Shown in pieces: positions 1 to 12,101 of a stretch of 64,000 nucleotides of DNA. Location of the stretch: positions 447,395-511,394 of the forward strand of contig VYZB01000291.1 of assembly GCA_013397455.1 (NCBI GenBank). The letters are read 5' to 3'. A program made the translations under genes and the position numbers. The DNA comes from Crotophaga sulcirostris (taxonomy: Eukaryota; Chordata; Aves; Cuculiformes; Crotophagidae). Numbering within the stretch: the stretch's first letter is position 1; the number at the start of each line of letters is the position of its first letter. The notes beneath the pieces are model-generated. The model had not been told where the DNA came from. It saw only the letters and a program-made list of their open reading frames with translations, and made no database searches.

Positions 1-652
1 TGAACTTATATGAAACTTTTTCCTTCATGGGTGGTCATCTTAATTTGCAGAAAATTGGGGAGATTTTCTTTGTGACCTCAAAAAGCCCACAAGTGATCAG
101 CGTGACTTTTATCATATATGGTAAAATTAACATAAAAAATGTAAATGTTCTAGAAAAAAAATTAGAGGAAATTCAACAGTAATCTTTCTGCTTGCAAGAT
201 CTTAATTTCTTAATTGTCAAAATGCTATATATATACTGAATGAAATAAATTCCTAAATTAATTTTATTTCATTTCTCAACAATTTCTTAACAGGCTGATA
301 TCCCTGTCATGTCTCTAGTACTGTAGCATTAATTCACAACTGTTTTGGTAGTTTCTTTGTTTCTTTGTTTTCTTTTTTTTTAGATATTGCTATAAGCTCC
401 CAATGCCAATTCTGGGCTTTACTGAGAACAAACATAAGAAAATCTTTTCCTTTCTACATGTGCACTTTTAAATCTAAGGCATCCAAACTACTACAAGTTA
501 AAGAGTCAATGAATTGTTTACTGATGTTTCACTAATTCCTAACATTTTTTATTTACAATGCTGTTCAGATAGTTTGAGTAACTTCATAAAGGACTTCTTT
601 CAGCTTCACATTCTGGTCTGAGGGGAATCAGTGGTCTGTGACATTACAGCAG

Positions 653-698
653 GTGGTCTTCAAAGTTCTGTTATCGTTGTGGTCAAAGTTCTATTATC
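653..698. repeat. Short 23-bp tandem duplication
   Basis: Two adjacent 23-base units share CAAAGTTCTNTTATC (661-675 and 684-698) with one mismatch in that core. A T12 run follows at 706-717. Confidence 0.65.
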
Positions 699-1265
699 TT
701 TTGGGTTTTTTTTTTTTCAATTAAAAGTTTTATTAACTGTGCTTGGCGGTTCATGACGAATTTGGAGTGTTGACAAGGCTCTGTTTGCCCCCAGAGTGTG
801 AGAACCAGTGCTCTAGAAGAGGATTATACTCCTTTCTCTTTTGATAATAGTAAGTAAAATTCTTGCTGGCTCTTCTGTGATTTTTCTCTGATTTTATGAA
901 TCTATTCTTAGATTTAGCTAGATGGATAGGCTGCTGGGGACTGTGCTACTCTGTTATTGTCACTGAGGTAGGAGAGTCTATCAGCAAAACACCTCTTAAA
1001 TATCAGTCCTGGCTACTATCCAGAGAAAACCAAGACATGCTATTGAACAACACTTAGGACCAAATCTTTCTTTCTCCTCTGCCACCACTAAGCAAATTCG
1101 TTAAAGGTCTTGGCCTGTATTTAAAATAACATGAGCTTAAAGAACTTGCTAGTGTTTCATCTTAGAAGACATTAAGTGTTAGAGGAAAAGCCAAAAAAAA
1201 TGTTGGCAGACTTCTCATCCAAGAAGTTCAAAGACGGTGTTGATACCTAAATGTCCAATCTATCC

Positions 1266-1613
1266 TTACACATCTGTTTGCCAGGCAACTTGTCTCAGGA
1301 TTTGGGCAAGGTTTTCAAAGGAGCAAATGGCAGCGAGATGCCTGACCAGAGTTTGTGCCTTTGAAAAATCTACCTTCTTGTCTACAATGACATTTCCCTG
1401 AAAATTTACCATCAGCAATAAGAATAAATGGTTTTGACAATCACTCAACAACTGCAAGCAATTAGAACCATCTAGATCTGCACTGACTCTACATGCCATG
1501 GCATTTAAAATACCGGCAGTCAGTTTGTTAGCACTCCAAATGGTGAGCACAATCTCTGTCTGTATCTGTGAAACATTTCCAGGTAAGTCAGTTATGAATA
1601 ATTGCCATTCCAA
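1266..1613 (-). other. Unrecognised open frame, minus strand
   Basis: About 116 codons are open directly after a stop, beginning at a TTG with no ATG until roughly codon 39 (NAMACR). The composition is protein-like (leucine, alanine and glutamine-rich, e.g. AQTLVRHLAAICSFENLAQI). An acceptor-like TGTTTCACAG lies within its first 20 codons and a GTAAGG donor overlaps its stop, so an exon of about 100 codons is conceivable. No family resemblance noticed. Chance is still the leading explanation. Confidence 0.15.
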
Positions 1614-2199
1614 ACAAAGTTAAAAAAAGAGGTGAAGAAGTTTGTACCTTGCACAATAAAGGGAAAACATTGCATTGAGAGTCGACAAAAGCCTAAGAAC
1701 CTCAAGAGAAAAAGACAAAACTTATTTGGTGGATTTACGGTAGTATTTTTACACATTACAGCAAGTCAGAACTGGAAATGAATGAGCTTAAGGCATGCTG
1801 TCATTCAAAAAAAGGAACAAAGCACTAATTGCTGTTTGGCATCAAGCTTTTGTTTATATTTATGACTGCCTTTCTTAAAAGTCTGACTTCCTATTCATGC
1901 GCAGGTTTCCTTAAACAGTTTTAAACTAAACAATTAAACTTTCATTCATGGATATAATCTAATAGGAAGGAATTCTTCTGTCATATTGTTTTATGCTCTT
2001 GATGAAGAAAATATTTCAAGCTAGTTGTACAAATTTTTTATGAAAATAAAATCCTATAGGACAGCAATGCTCAAAAATAACCCGCACTATGTCCCTACAT
2101 GGGAGAAGGTAGAAGTTCCTTTTTGTGGTGACTTTGGCAGCTGCATTTTCTTAGCTGAGAGCAACATTTCTTGGAAATGAAAGGGAAATTTATCTTTGT

Positions 2200-3013
2200 T
2201 TTGCAAAGGCCCAGGGTACACCTGTTCTTTATCTCAAGGACCTACCCAAGGGTAACTTCAAGACTTGCCTGGTTTTCCAGACTGTTGGCAAATCTTCAAG
2301 TTTAACCTCAGGAAGAGTCAAGGGTGTCCTCCAGAGGATATGTGCCCTGTCACACTGAACAAGCATAGCAGCTGGAAGTTAGTTTTCAGCCATGTGCTGG
2401 AAGATGGCACATACTGCACTTACAAGTGCCTTCTGCAAGGACTCATAAAATATCCAAAGCTTAAAAAATGTGAATGGTTTGTCTTTGCAGACAGTAAATT
2501 CTGAAGGAAAGAGCTAACAAAGTTTGGAGATAGTAAAGGAGTTTGGCCCAGATGACAAAGAAGGTGCATAGCAGAGGCAGAAAATGAACCAAATTCCAAG
2601 ACAGGGAAAATTGCCACACTCCTCTTAAAAGTACTGTAAATGAAGTCTCTGTTGGAGTTGAAATATTTCCACAAATTATTTCAGCTTTGAAAGAGCATAT
2701 TTTACTGAAAAGTTTCCTGTTGGCTGGGTTGTTAACATAAAGCCAAGTCCTGAAATCGTTTATTCATGTAAAGAGAGCAAAAAAATGTGGAATGGTTTCT
2801 ACAGTGAACTCAATAGGTATAAATGGAGAGATGTACCTGGAACAAATCTCAGGCCTGAATCAGGAGAAATGCATGTGGGCCACACCACACGCTTCTGTCC
2901 TGCTGTTAGTGTGGAAATGGTTATGCAGATTGCTTTCAGAGCCTCCACAGTCCTTTACAGAGGTTACACCAATCTGGATCTGGATATTGTTGAATTTTTG
3001 AGGGCCCCCACAG
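2200..3013. other. Noncoding, several short open frames
   Basis: Overlapping + frames of 70-80 codons (2265-2504, 2785-3018) change phase repeatedly and match nothing I know. They could be a decayed sequence, but no domain, poly-A tail or repeat signature was found. Confidence 0.5.
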
Positions 3014-3293
3014 AATGAGTTTTGGGCCACAGTCAAATCTGTGCAATACAGAAGGCAATTTCAGAAAGAGTCCTGTAGATGTATTTGGATTGGATTTTCA
3101 AAAGCATTTAAGTGAACTACACTTTCTCAGAGACTTGTTAATGCCTTTAAGAACCCTATCGTTTGAGACTGGGATTTCAGAAAACATTGATGAAGACATG
3201 AAGGATAAAGTGCTTGTAAAAATAATTGCAGCATCAAGACCTGTCCAGTCTTCTTTTCCTTTGACTGAATTGACAGTGCATTCCCTCAAGTAA
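3014..3293 (+). other. Unrecognised open frame with splice-like edges
   Basis: A 92-codon frame begins at an ATG one base after an acceptor-like GGGCCCCCACAG (ending 3013) and stops inside a donor-like TCAAGTAAGG. It overlaps GATTTTCAAAAGCATTTAAG at 3093-3115, which resembles an old repeat I recall ('gattttcaaaagcacttaagtgactt'), so the frame is probably fortuitous. Confidence 0.12.
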
Positions 3294-6200
3294 GGGTAAG
3301 ACTCAGTGTGCCTGGGTTTCAGTTTTACTGTCTACAATTGAATGCAAAAATAGCATGTTTTCTTGGGGGGGGTTGTTTTGGCTTTTTTTGAAGTAAAGAC
3401 CTGCTGGAAGAAAACTGTTGATTCACCTACAGCTAGCAGACTTCAGTTTGAAAATCTGTCACTCTGCTCTCACATTTCTTACCCATTTTATTAACTATTT
3501 GTATCTCACGGGTAGTCACAGTTTATGTGGTTTCTGTTAATAAGTCTTCTTGTGTAATCTCATAGGGTTCCAGTGCTCAAATGTTACTGAAGAATGGCCT
3601 GATGTGACATTTGTAAGCGGAACTGGATTTCCAGTTCCTATCTTCCAAAATTTTCATGAAATATTTTTTTTTTGGCACCACCTCAATCTCTGTCAGACTA
3701 TTGATTTTATGTAGACTTGTTGGTGACTACTGGAACCTTCACAGAGACATCTTATGACACTCCTCCACATACACACGTTCTCAATACACTCCTCAAGCCT
3801 GCTCCTGATCCTGCAGAAATATCAAATCTACTTTGATATTATATCCATATGCTTCCAGTAGGAATTTTGTGACAAATTGTTCTTTTAGATCATTGCCAAA
3901 TACCTCAAAATGAAACATACTTTAGGTGGGGAAGAAAACTTAGTTATAAGTTAAATGAAACTAAAATTAGGAACCTGCTAATAAAATTAGATTTTCTTGA
4001 CACTTTTAGTCAATGCAAAAATAATTGTGGGAATATAAAAGGTTTTTTATGGTCAATTATTCTTGTCTTAGTAAGTATCTATAATCATAACCGCCTCTGA
4101 ATAGGTAATAATCCTCAGTAGGGAGAAGAGAAACTTCCCTGCAGGACCATAAGGAAGGTAAAATGTTATCACATGCATGCATAAAATATATTAATATTGA
4201 GATGGTGCCAGTGCTAAGGTCAGATGGTTAGACATCTTTTGTTCCCCAGAAAATATTCTATTCCACCTTATTGGACTGCTGACATCCAATTGATCTGCAT
4301 TATTGCTCTTTGGCAAGTGTATGTGCACCTAAATGTTTCTGATAATAGGTATTACAGCATTAGGTAAAAGCTTCCTTGAAGTCTCAAGCAATATCAAAGA
4401 AGTATAAATTGTAGAATAGGAAAGATGAAGATGACAGTGGAAAGCTTTAAATGAGATGTCATTTTGCATTTAGAAAGACAACTGAAAATGTTAAGAACAA
4501 AAGAGGGTAAAAATGCTGTCCCCTCTTTTTTTTCAGCAAATGCCCTTAAAGGCTTACAAATGACCTCTTAGCAGAAATGAGTTTCTTTTGGGTTTCAAAC
4601 GCTGTTTATTACCTGGGAAAGAGGTGAGGAGGAAAAAGCAAGAGAAAAGTCTGACAAATTATGCTTATTTGAAGGTAAGATTCTTGCCATCAGCTGTGGG
4701 GTGAAAATGTACTGTATGTGTCAGCTGGAGGTTGACATGTTCATGTTCTTCACAAGGTCCTTCACTAAGTAAGGAGTACGAAGAACTTTTTTGGGGAAAA
4801 TACTCCTGGAATCTGAATTGAGTGACATCACTATCCCACACATTATGCCTGGGAAATCCAGATTACTCCTGGTAATGAAAGGGGAAAGGGAAGCATGTTC
4901 TGTAAATAGGGAGCTTGAACCCAGATTCTCTGGCTGCCACCCAAATGTCTCTCAGTACAAATGGGCTCATCTGATCTCTCCAGTCAATTTTCTTCTGGAA
5001 AGTAGCCAGTGGGCCTAGTTCATGACCCAGTGATGTCATTATAATTCATTTTCGCTCACCACCAAGCCTTCTGAACTTTCCATTTTACAATGGGTCTTTT
5101 TAATAAAGAAGGCAATCATGAATAGAATTCATAAGCACTCCTAATGATTTATAATCTTTTTTTTTTATCTTTAAAATGGACAGTCCTGCCTTCTCTGTCA
5201 AAACTGCTTAGGGAGGTTTATTTCTTCTGTCATAAAACACAGTATAGATTTTATAGGTAAAATGAATGCTATTGCCACCTGTTTAAAAATGGGAGCTCCT
5301 GTGAATATATAAAGTCTTCTTCTGGTTCAGCAGAATAAAGTTACTGCAATGAAGAGGTAGTTACTGATTGATGGGTCTCTGGTTATGGCAAAAGTGTGGA
5401 AGCTTTCATTGGAATGACTTGAGCACTTCTCCATCACCATCGACGAGATATTGGAGCTCTTAGGGCATGGTACGAGTGTTCTGGAGAAGACCTGAACAGC
5501 TGTGGCATGTATAACCTGCAGCCTGTACCTGCACAAACAGGACCTTGCTCAACTTGGCTCCAGTGCCCTCTTGAAGCCTTACCTCATTGAACTTGTTTAA
5601 CCCCTCCCAGCTAAAATAAACTTTCCTGAGATTACTTCACTTATCCTCGGCATGGATCTTTTCACCCCTGGGTTGTAGGAGCTGAGTGGATGATCAATGC
5701 ATTTGCAGCCTGCACTGTAATTTAACTTGCTGTGTCTGACAGGAGATGTGGAATTGCTAAAGAGAGGCTTTACTTGTAATCTTCTTATCATCTTATCCTG
5801 GAGTGTTTGTGAAGGGGGAGGCCTTTCCAGCAGAGACTCGGAGTTGAGGGTTAATGCTGAGAAAGAGAAATTGCCCTATAGTGCGTCTGACTTGGTGACC
5901 TGATAAAACATGCTCTGGACAGCTCATGAACTCTAGCCTCTAACTACACACTGCACTCAGGCTTTCCTGCACTAACAGCACTTGCCTTCCTTTCATAAGC
6001 TCATTAAGAAAAGTCACTGACTGTAAATATGATGGTGGGAGAAAAAAAAAAAGCAAATCTTTTCTCCCTTTCTCTCTTTCTCGCTCTCATTTCTGATGCT
6101 ATTTCAGATCTTCTCGACTGAACAATAATTAGCACAAGTCTTGTGTGATTAATGGAAATGAGATGAATGGCTCAGCGGTACTGTGAACTGGAAGGAGGCA

Positions 6201-7421
6201 AGGATCATTGGCACAAAAGGAAAAGGTGCAGAAAGTCAGTAACTGAGAGATCCTGGAAAGAGAATCGGAGTTAGGAAATGGAAGGAATGGAAATAAGGAC
6301 TAAAGAGAATAAAAGGAGTGAAAATTGGAGCAGAAACTGAGAGGAACCTGGAGGTGATGAAAGAAAATAAATACCCATTGGGAACTGAAAAATGTGAGGA
6401 AATTCAGGCATCTGGATAAGAGCTAAGAATTACTGGCTTCTAACTGGAGCTGTGCAATGGATTTGTTCAACAGCCTTAGCTAAATGGCTTCTTTGAGGAG
6501 TAAGCAAAAGGAAGGGAATGATTCTGCCAAGTTCCCATTACCATCTGTGCAAATCTTTCTATTTCCTTTACTAAGAGCTGAATCAAGCCCTAGGAAAAGG
6601 GATGTAAGGGGCCCAATAGGAGAAACTGCAGAGACAGCTAGTTAAAGTAGAAAGGGAAGGAGAAGTGGGATTTTAGGATTAATCAAGAAGCTAATGGGGA
6701 GCGGTGACAAGCCATGAAAACCAGTTTTTGTAACATAACATCCTGCAGACATAAGTGAAATGTCTTAAAGCTTTCACATGCAGTCATACTGTAAAGTTGA
6801 TAATCCTACAGAAGCGCATGGAATTAATTAAAACTCCTTTAAAGGGCTATTAAGGGGAATTCCAACTTCTTTACTGTCTGAGTGCTGTTTCACACAGTTG
6901 TTATTGATTAGACTTGAGTTGTAAAGTGGTTTGTAAGAATTAGGGAAGGGCAAATGGTTTAGAAACAGACACTGTGGGTGTTCAGACTGGAGCAGACTGA
7001 ACTCAAATAGTTATGGCTACTGTATTATTAGATACTCCTCTCATTTGAGAAGGAAAGAGAGAAAAAAAACCTCCATTGGGTGAACCTCAGAGAAGATTTC
7101 CAGTAAGGCTTTTCCCACATCTGAGAATCTTTTTGGTAGGAGGGAGCAGTCAGATCTCAAGTCTGGAGAGCTTTGTTGGATGTGAACTATATTCAATGTA
7201 TGTGGCCCATCAAACCATAGGTGCCTGTGATAGGAAATGTACTCCTAGGTGAGTCTACTTCTGATCCTAGTCTTAGTCTACTTTTATTAGTACCAGATTT
7301 AATGTAGACTTCACTCACAGCCTCAATGTGATGAACTCTTCAAAAAGGTGTTGTTACCTATAAGTGGAGAGCGAGTGATGGAAGTCCAAGGTAAATATGT
7401 AGCTGCTTCTACAGGCATTAT
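3294..7421. other. Noncoding, nothing recognised
   Basis: Contains an ATF-like TGATGTCAT near 5031, a C/T-rich tract at 6058-6090 and a purine-rich block at 6180-6670. The stretch 6740-6920 (AAGCGCATGGAATTAATTAA) is complex and could be conserved. No exon or repeat body seen. Confidence 0.6.
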
Positions 7422-7459
7422 ATAAAATAAAATAAAATAAAATAAAATAAAATAAAATA
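7422..7459. repeat. (ATAAA)n microsatellite
   Basis: About 7.6 uninterrupted ATAAA/TAAAA pentamers. Pentanucleotide A-rich repeats often arise from poly-A tails, but no SINE or LINE body is recognisable beside it. Confidence 0.95.
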
Positions 7460-9049
7460 CTATTAAGCATGACACACTTGAAGCATACTTCCCCCAGCTT
7501 GCCTTGTACTGATCTGGCCAATCTCTTCCGTGTGCTTTTGGCTTCAAGTTGAGCTGCTGAAATGCATTCTTGAAGTCCAAGGGAACTAACTATGAGTAGC
7601 AACTCTCATGAGTTAAATGACCTCTCCATTGCTAATATAAATAAACTTTTGTACCAGATACTTGTTTTCTCTCTTTTCTATGTTAGGAATCTGTGATTGT
7701 GCAAGGAGTGCTTTGAATCAATTCCTTCTCACAACCATTAGAGAAAACTTTAATGCATAAAAATAAAATTCATGGAATTATCAGGGGTTTTTTAAGCTAA
7801 TTTGGTTATTTGCTCCTCTGATCCCTTATTAGAAAGCTGTTCCAGTAAGTTTCTTCTAATTTTCAGCCTAAGGGTACAAAAGGTTAGTCTACAGGTTTTT
7901 GCTACTAGTTGATTATTGCCTCTTTGGTTGTAGAACTCTTTTCATTCATACCTGTTTCTTTGTAGTGAATTTATAGAGTGATTATATCCCTTCTCAAGCA
8001 ACATTTTGTTAGATTAAACAAACCATATCCCCTTTGTCCTCTTGGAAGACTGTCTCTCCAGCAGGATTTGAATTAAATAGAAAGAGATGACCATACACTA
8101 CATCTTAAGAGTGGGTGTACATGTGCGGGGAAGCAACCAGTCTGCTTTCCAGTCTCTGAAAATAGAACAGATGCACAGGTTCTCTTTTGGGGTGACATTT
8201 TGTGTCCAAGCTTTGAATTTCATCTTTAACTCCTGTACAGCGAGTTATACACAAATATAAAACCTAAGGCAGAGGAATGGAGAAGCTGACCTGCATATGA
8301 CTCCAAGGAAGAAGTAAATTGGGAGTAGTGGGAAATACTGCGATCTGTCAGTCTGATTACCAGCCCACACTTCTCTATGCATTTCAACCACCACAATCGG
8401 CTGCAATCCGTCTTGTATCATGACCCTAACCTTGTTATCTTTCAAAGTCTTGAGTCTTGGGGTACTCAGGGAACTTTTCTCTTTCTGGCTTCCCATAACA
8501 AGAGCTGTTCTTTTCTTCCCCCCTCACCCATCATATTTCACAAAAGATTCTTAGATATATCTACAGTTTGCAAAGCTACAAGTTTTTTTGCTTTACAAGT
8601 ATTTATGTTGCAAACAAAAAAACCTGATGCTAAAATCTCACCATTCCTGTTGGCGAAAACTGAAATAATTGCTCAGTGGAAGAAACTGTGAAATTTCACA
8701 GTTTTATTCTAGGACTGAATTTTGACCATTTTTGCCATGTATGTGTTTTTTATCTGTGTGCTTGCATTTAAAAGGCCTGGAGGAAACACACCTCTTATTT
8801 AGCAGAAAGTCATGAAAAAGATTTGGACAAACTGACCAAAACCACTTTAATTTTCATAGATCTGATTATTTTGTCCTTTGCTGCCAGGAGGTGAAAAGCA
8901 TGAAACTTGAAGTCTTGGCTTTATGGTCTCTGGGTATTGGAGTCATTAGTCACTGCCTTAGACATAACCAACAGCAAGGCTCTCTATTTGTCAAATAAGA
9001 TCATAGTTACCTACTTCCTTGTAGTAGTTATCTGTTACTAACTGCACTG
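7460..9049. other. Noncoding, nothing recognised
   Basis: Frames of about 100 codons or fewer on both strands at 8245-8691 overlap each other and lack known motifs. Confidence 0.6.
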
Positions 9050-9052
9050 TTT

Positions 9053-9320
9053 TTGACGAAATGGGACAGCAGGTACAAACTGGAACACAGGTTACTTAAC
9101 ATGAGGAAAAACTTCTTTACTGTGAGGGCGATGGAATGCTGGAACAGGCTGCCCAGGGAGGTTGTGGAGTCTTCTTCTCTGGAGATATTCAAAACCCACC
9201 CGGACACTTTCCTGTGCAACCTGCTCTGGGTGACCCTGCTTTGGCAGGGAGGGTTGGACTGGATGATCTCCAGAGGGCCCTTCCAACCCCAACTGTTCTG
9301 TGATTCTGTGATATTTTTGA
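9053..9320 (+). mobile_element. CR1 LINE, 5'-truncated 3' end (young copy)
   Basis: This is a chicken-repeat-1 non-LTR retrotransposon fragment, the usual 5'-truncated form left by incomplete reverse transcription. It opens with the segment encoding the C-terminus of ORF2 (the endonuclease/reverse-transcriptase polyprotein). From about 9140 the + frame reads WNRLPREVVESSSLEIFK, a block I recognise from CR1 ORF2 C-termini. The 3' UTR follows, with GGTTGGACTGGATGATCTCC and CCCTTCCAACCCCAACTGTT, and ends in the octamer-type tail TTCTGTGATTCTGTGAT near 9312. The frame stays open into flanking DNA to 9343, but with neither catalytic domain it cannot move itself. The 7-mer TTTTTGA occurs just before (9050-9056) and after (9314-9320) the element and could be a target-site duplication. 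It is the best preserved of the three CR1 copies, hence probably the youngest. Family assignment is from memory of the consensus. Confidence 0.93.
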
Positions 9321-12075
9321 TAGCCTTGACGGAAGACCACTGATTGTGCAGAGCTATTGGAAGTTAATCTTCTGCCATGCTGTCTACATACTTTATAACA
9401 AACTCATACCATTCACCTGAGAGGATTTTGCCATTTGCATAAGTAAATGCAGTGGACCCCAGGTTGTCCCAAATGACACAGCAGTTCCCAGTTCCTCACT
9501 TTCTCATGACAAATGCTTTAATCTTCTGGGAGCTGAGTTTTTCTTTTAAGCTTTTTTGTTTTATTTTGTTTTTACTTTACAGCTGAGACTATGAAAGGGA
9601 CTTATTTTAAAGAAAGGCTAGAGTAAAAAAAAAGCCACCATTTTTTTTCACAGCAATTTTGGTTACTCCTCATTTAAGGGGAAAATAGAAACTCTCCCTC
9701 TCCAGGAGAGCAATCTGGTAACATTGTCAGAGCACAGTAGCATTCCAAAGACAAAATCACCCAAAGAAGGAACCACAAAATTAATGTAATCTGGTGCATT
9801 AGGGAGTACTTGTTTGACGTTTGCTGCTCCTGTCAGGCCTAATAGAGAGATTTTTACCTGTATTTGCCTATTCAACATATCAGCCCCTCAACCAATTTTG
9901 GAAATTATTTCTGATTTGTGGCTTTCATTCTGGCAAGTGTCACCTCAACCTGTCAATTATCCCTCAAAGCAAATGCTAAGTGAATGCTAGATGGGTAAAA
10001 TTAATATAGGAATCCTTTACTTTAAAAAAAATGAACTTATAGGCTTATGAAATGGGTAATTCAGCCAAGCTTTAACTCAATTGCTGCTCCTGATAATTTC
10101 TAGCGACATGGAGAAGTTGTTATAAAAAATAACAACACAAAGGACTAGGAATCTAGTTTTTTTAACTCCTCCTCTGTAGAGCTGCTCAGATGCCACCTGC
10201 CCCTTCATCCTGAGGTTTCACTGGGTCTGTATAATACCTTTAAGTTACCTGGAAATGCATAAACTCTCTTATTTGCAGTCAGCCCTATCCAAACCACACC
10301 CAATGCAGAGCAAAGAGCTGTGACCAGTTTTCATGATGTGTTTTGTGTTGTACTTCCACCTACAGAAATATGTGTAGACAGACCACAGGGAGAAGCACTG
10401 TCCAGTTCTCATTCTCTCTCCATTTTTCTGTTTGTGTTGTGAAGAAGACAGTAATGATTTGTAGGGAAAATTAGGAATCAGCCAGTACACAACACATCAG
10501 AAGATGCTGTGGTGAATTATACACCTATTTAGAACCAAAAATTGTTGAGAAATTGTGCCCAGAAAAGTTGGTGTTCTACTACATATAACTACAAACTTCA
10601 TTGCAAATGTAAAGTCAGTGAAATGACGTTTTTTATCAAACAAAATAGTATTTAAGTATTAACATTTAAGGACTTCTTTTATTTCTGCATTTCTTCCCCA
10701 AAAATGGATGTCTTGCATCAGAAAAGGAAAAAAAGGGAACACATGCAAAAACACATATACAGACACTGATATTTCCTACATTTTCTCTTCAAAGTTTCAT
10801 GTAACTCCTTACTTAACTGTAAAATATGCTTATTCACTGCTATGTGAAATACATTACTGAAGGTGTCAGTCTCTGGACCAAGCAGACTCCAATGGTCTTC
10901 CTGATTTTTCAGGGCTGAGTCTAACTTTATGACCTTCAGAGCTGGGTGTTAGGTTTATATTATCAGGCTTTTTTTTGACCTTTGGGAAGCCTGGATCACA
11001 GATGTGAAAGGACCCAGATGGTCTGAGTTCCAGAGGTGCTGAACAACCAGCAACGCAAATTGAATTTTAATAGGAATAGGGACAGTTCACTACTTCTCAT
11101 TTTCAGATTGAAGATTTCCTTGGTCTATGTGAAGCTGGGTTGTATTTCTTTTTTATTTGACCTGTTCATCAGGTCAAATTACCTTTGCATAATTAAGGAC
11201 ATTTTAGTTCCTTCACTTTAGGATAAGAAATACCTTACTTTCAGATACCACTGGGTAAGAATTCACGTGAACCAGGGAAACAGAAAAAGAAAAACCTGTT
11301 CTAGTTTTATTTCTCAGCAGGGAAAGCACTGACTATTCAACTGGTCCATCTGCCTGGAAGAAGCCTCCACATAGCTCTTCCTGCATGACAGAATCCTTAT
11401 GTTGCTCCATTTGGATCAATAATTTCTCATTTGGGGGCCAGCAAGGCCCTGTGAAAAGTGTGGTTCAAATTAACTGGGTCCTGCTGCAATACTAAACCAA
11501 GTGTCTCTGCATCTGAATGTTTATACTGTGTCCATCTGTGTTAGGAATTTCTTATTTGGGGCCTGGCTATGTCACAATTGCGTCATCTCCCTTAAAGGGA
11601 GGAGGAAAAAAAAAGAAGTCTGGTTGGGTGTCAGAAACCTATATAATTTAAAGGCAAGAGTTCAGTGTTCAATGACAGAATGGTGAAATGCCCTGTTTTT
11701 TTCTAAAGCCTCGGGCTATTGAACCACAAATAAATCCCATTTTAATGAAAGAAATCTTATTTTGTCTACAAAAATCTGAAATTCCAGGAACATAATGAGT
11801 GTATAGAGAAACTCACATCATCCTGGCTGTGCAGGGGTTTGCCTGCACACCCTTATATAATTATATACAGACCACATATGTACCTTTATCACAGGCAGCT
11901 GGAGAGAAACGAGCAACAGTTCTACAGTCAAAGAGAGTCAAGAACCACAGGCTGTACATTTTTATGTGACTGTTACTCTGAACAACCTCCTTTAATTTTC
12001 CATTCTTTCATTTTAACAAAAGCTTGAACATTTCTCCATTGATTCGCCTATTCCTCAGAGAGACGGAGAAATAGA

Positions 12076-12101
12076 GGGAGGGAGTAAGTGAGGGGTGGGG
12101 G
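12076..12101 (+). other. Potential G-quadruplex tract
   Basis: Four G runs (GGG, GGG, GGGG, GGGGG) separated by loops of 1, 9 and 1 nt in a purine-rich stretch. The 9-nt loop is longer than the strict rule of 7, so it is only a candidate. Confidence 0.45.

Larger units (their letters stand above)
1..2200. other. Noncoding, no gene supported
   Basis: AT-rich DNA with a 23-bp duplication and T12 run near 0.7 kb and the unrecognised minus frame at 1266-1613. A strong donor-like CCAGGTAAGT on + at 1581-1590 has no convincing partner exon. Confidence 0.6.

Noticed and set aside
7323..7602. Overlapping minus frames with FYFILFYFILFY repeat
   Set aside because: Translation of the (ATAAA)n microsatellite.
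9053..9343. 96-codon frame as a host gene
   Set aside because: It is the ORF2 C-terminal remnant of CR1 running into flanking DNA.
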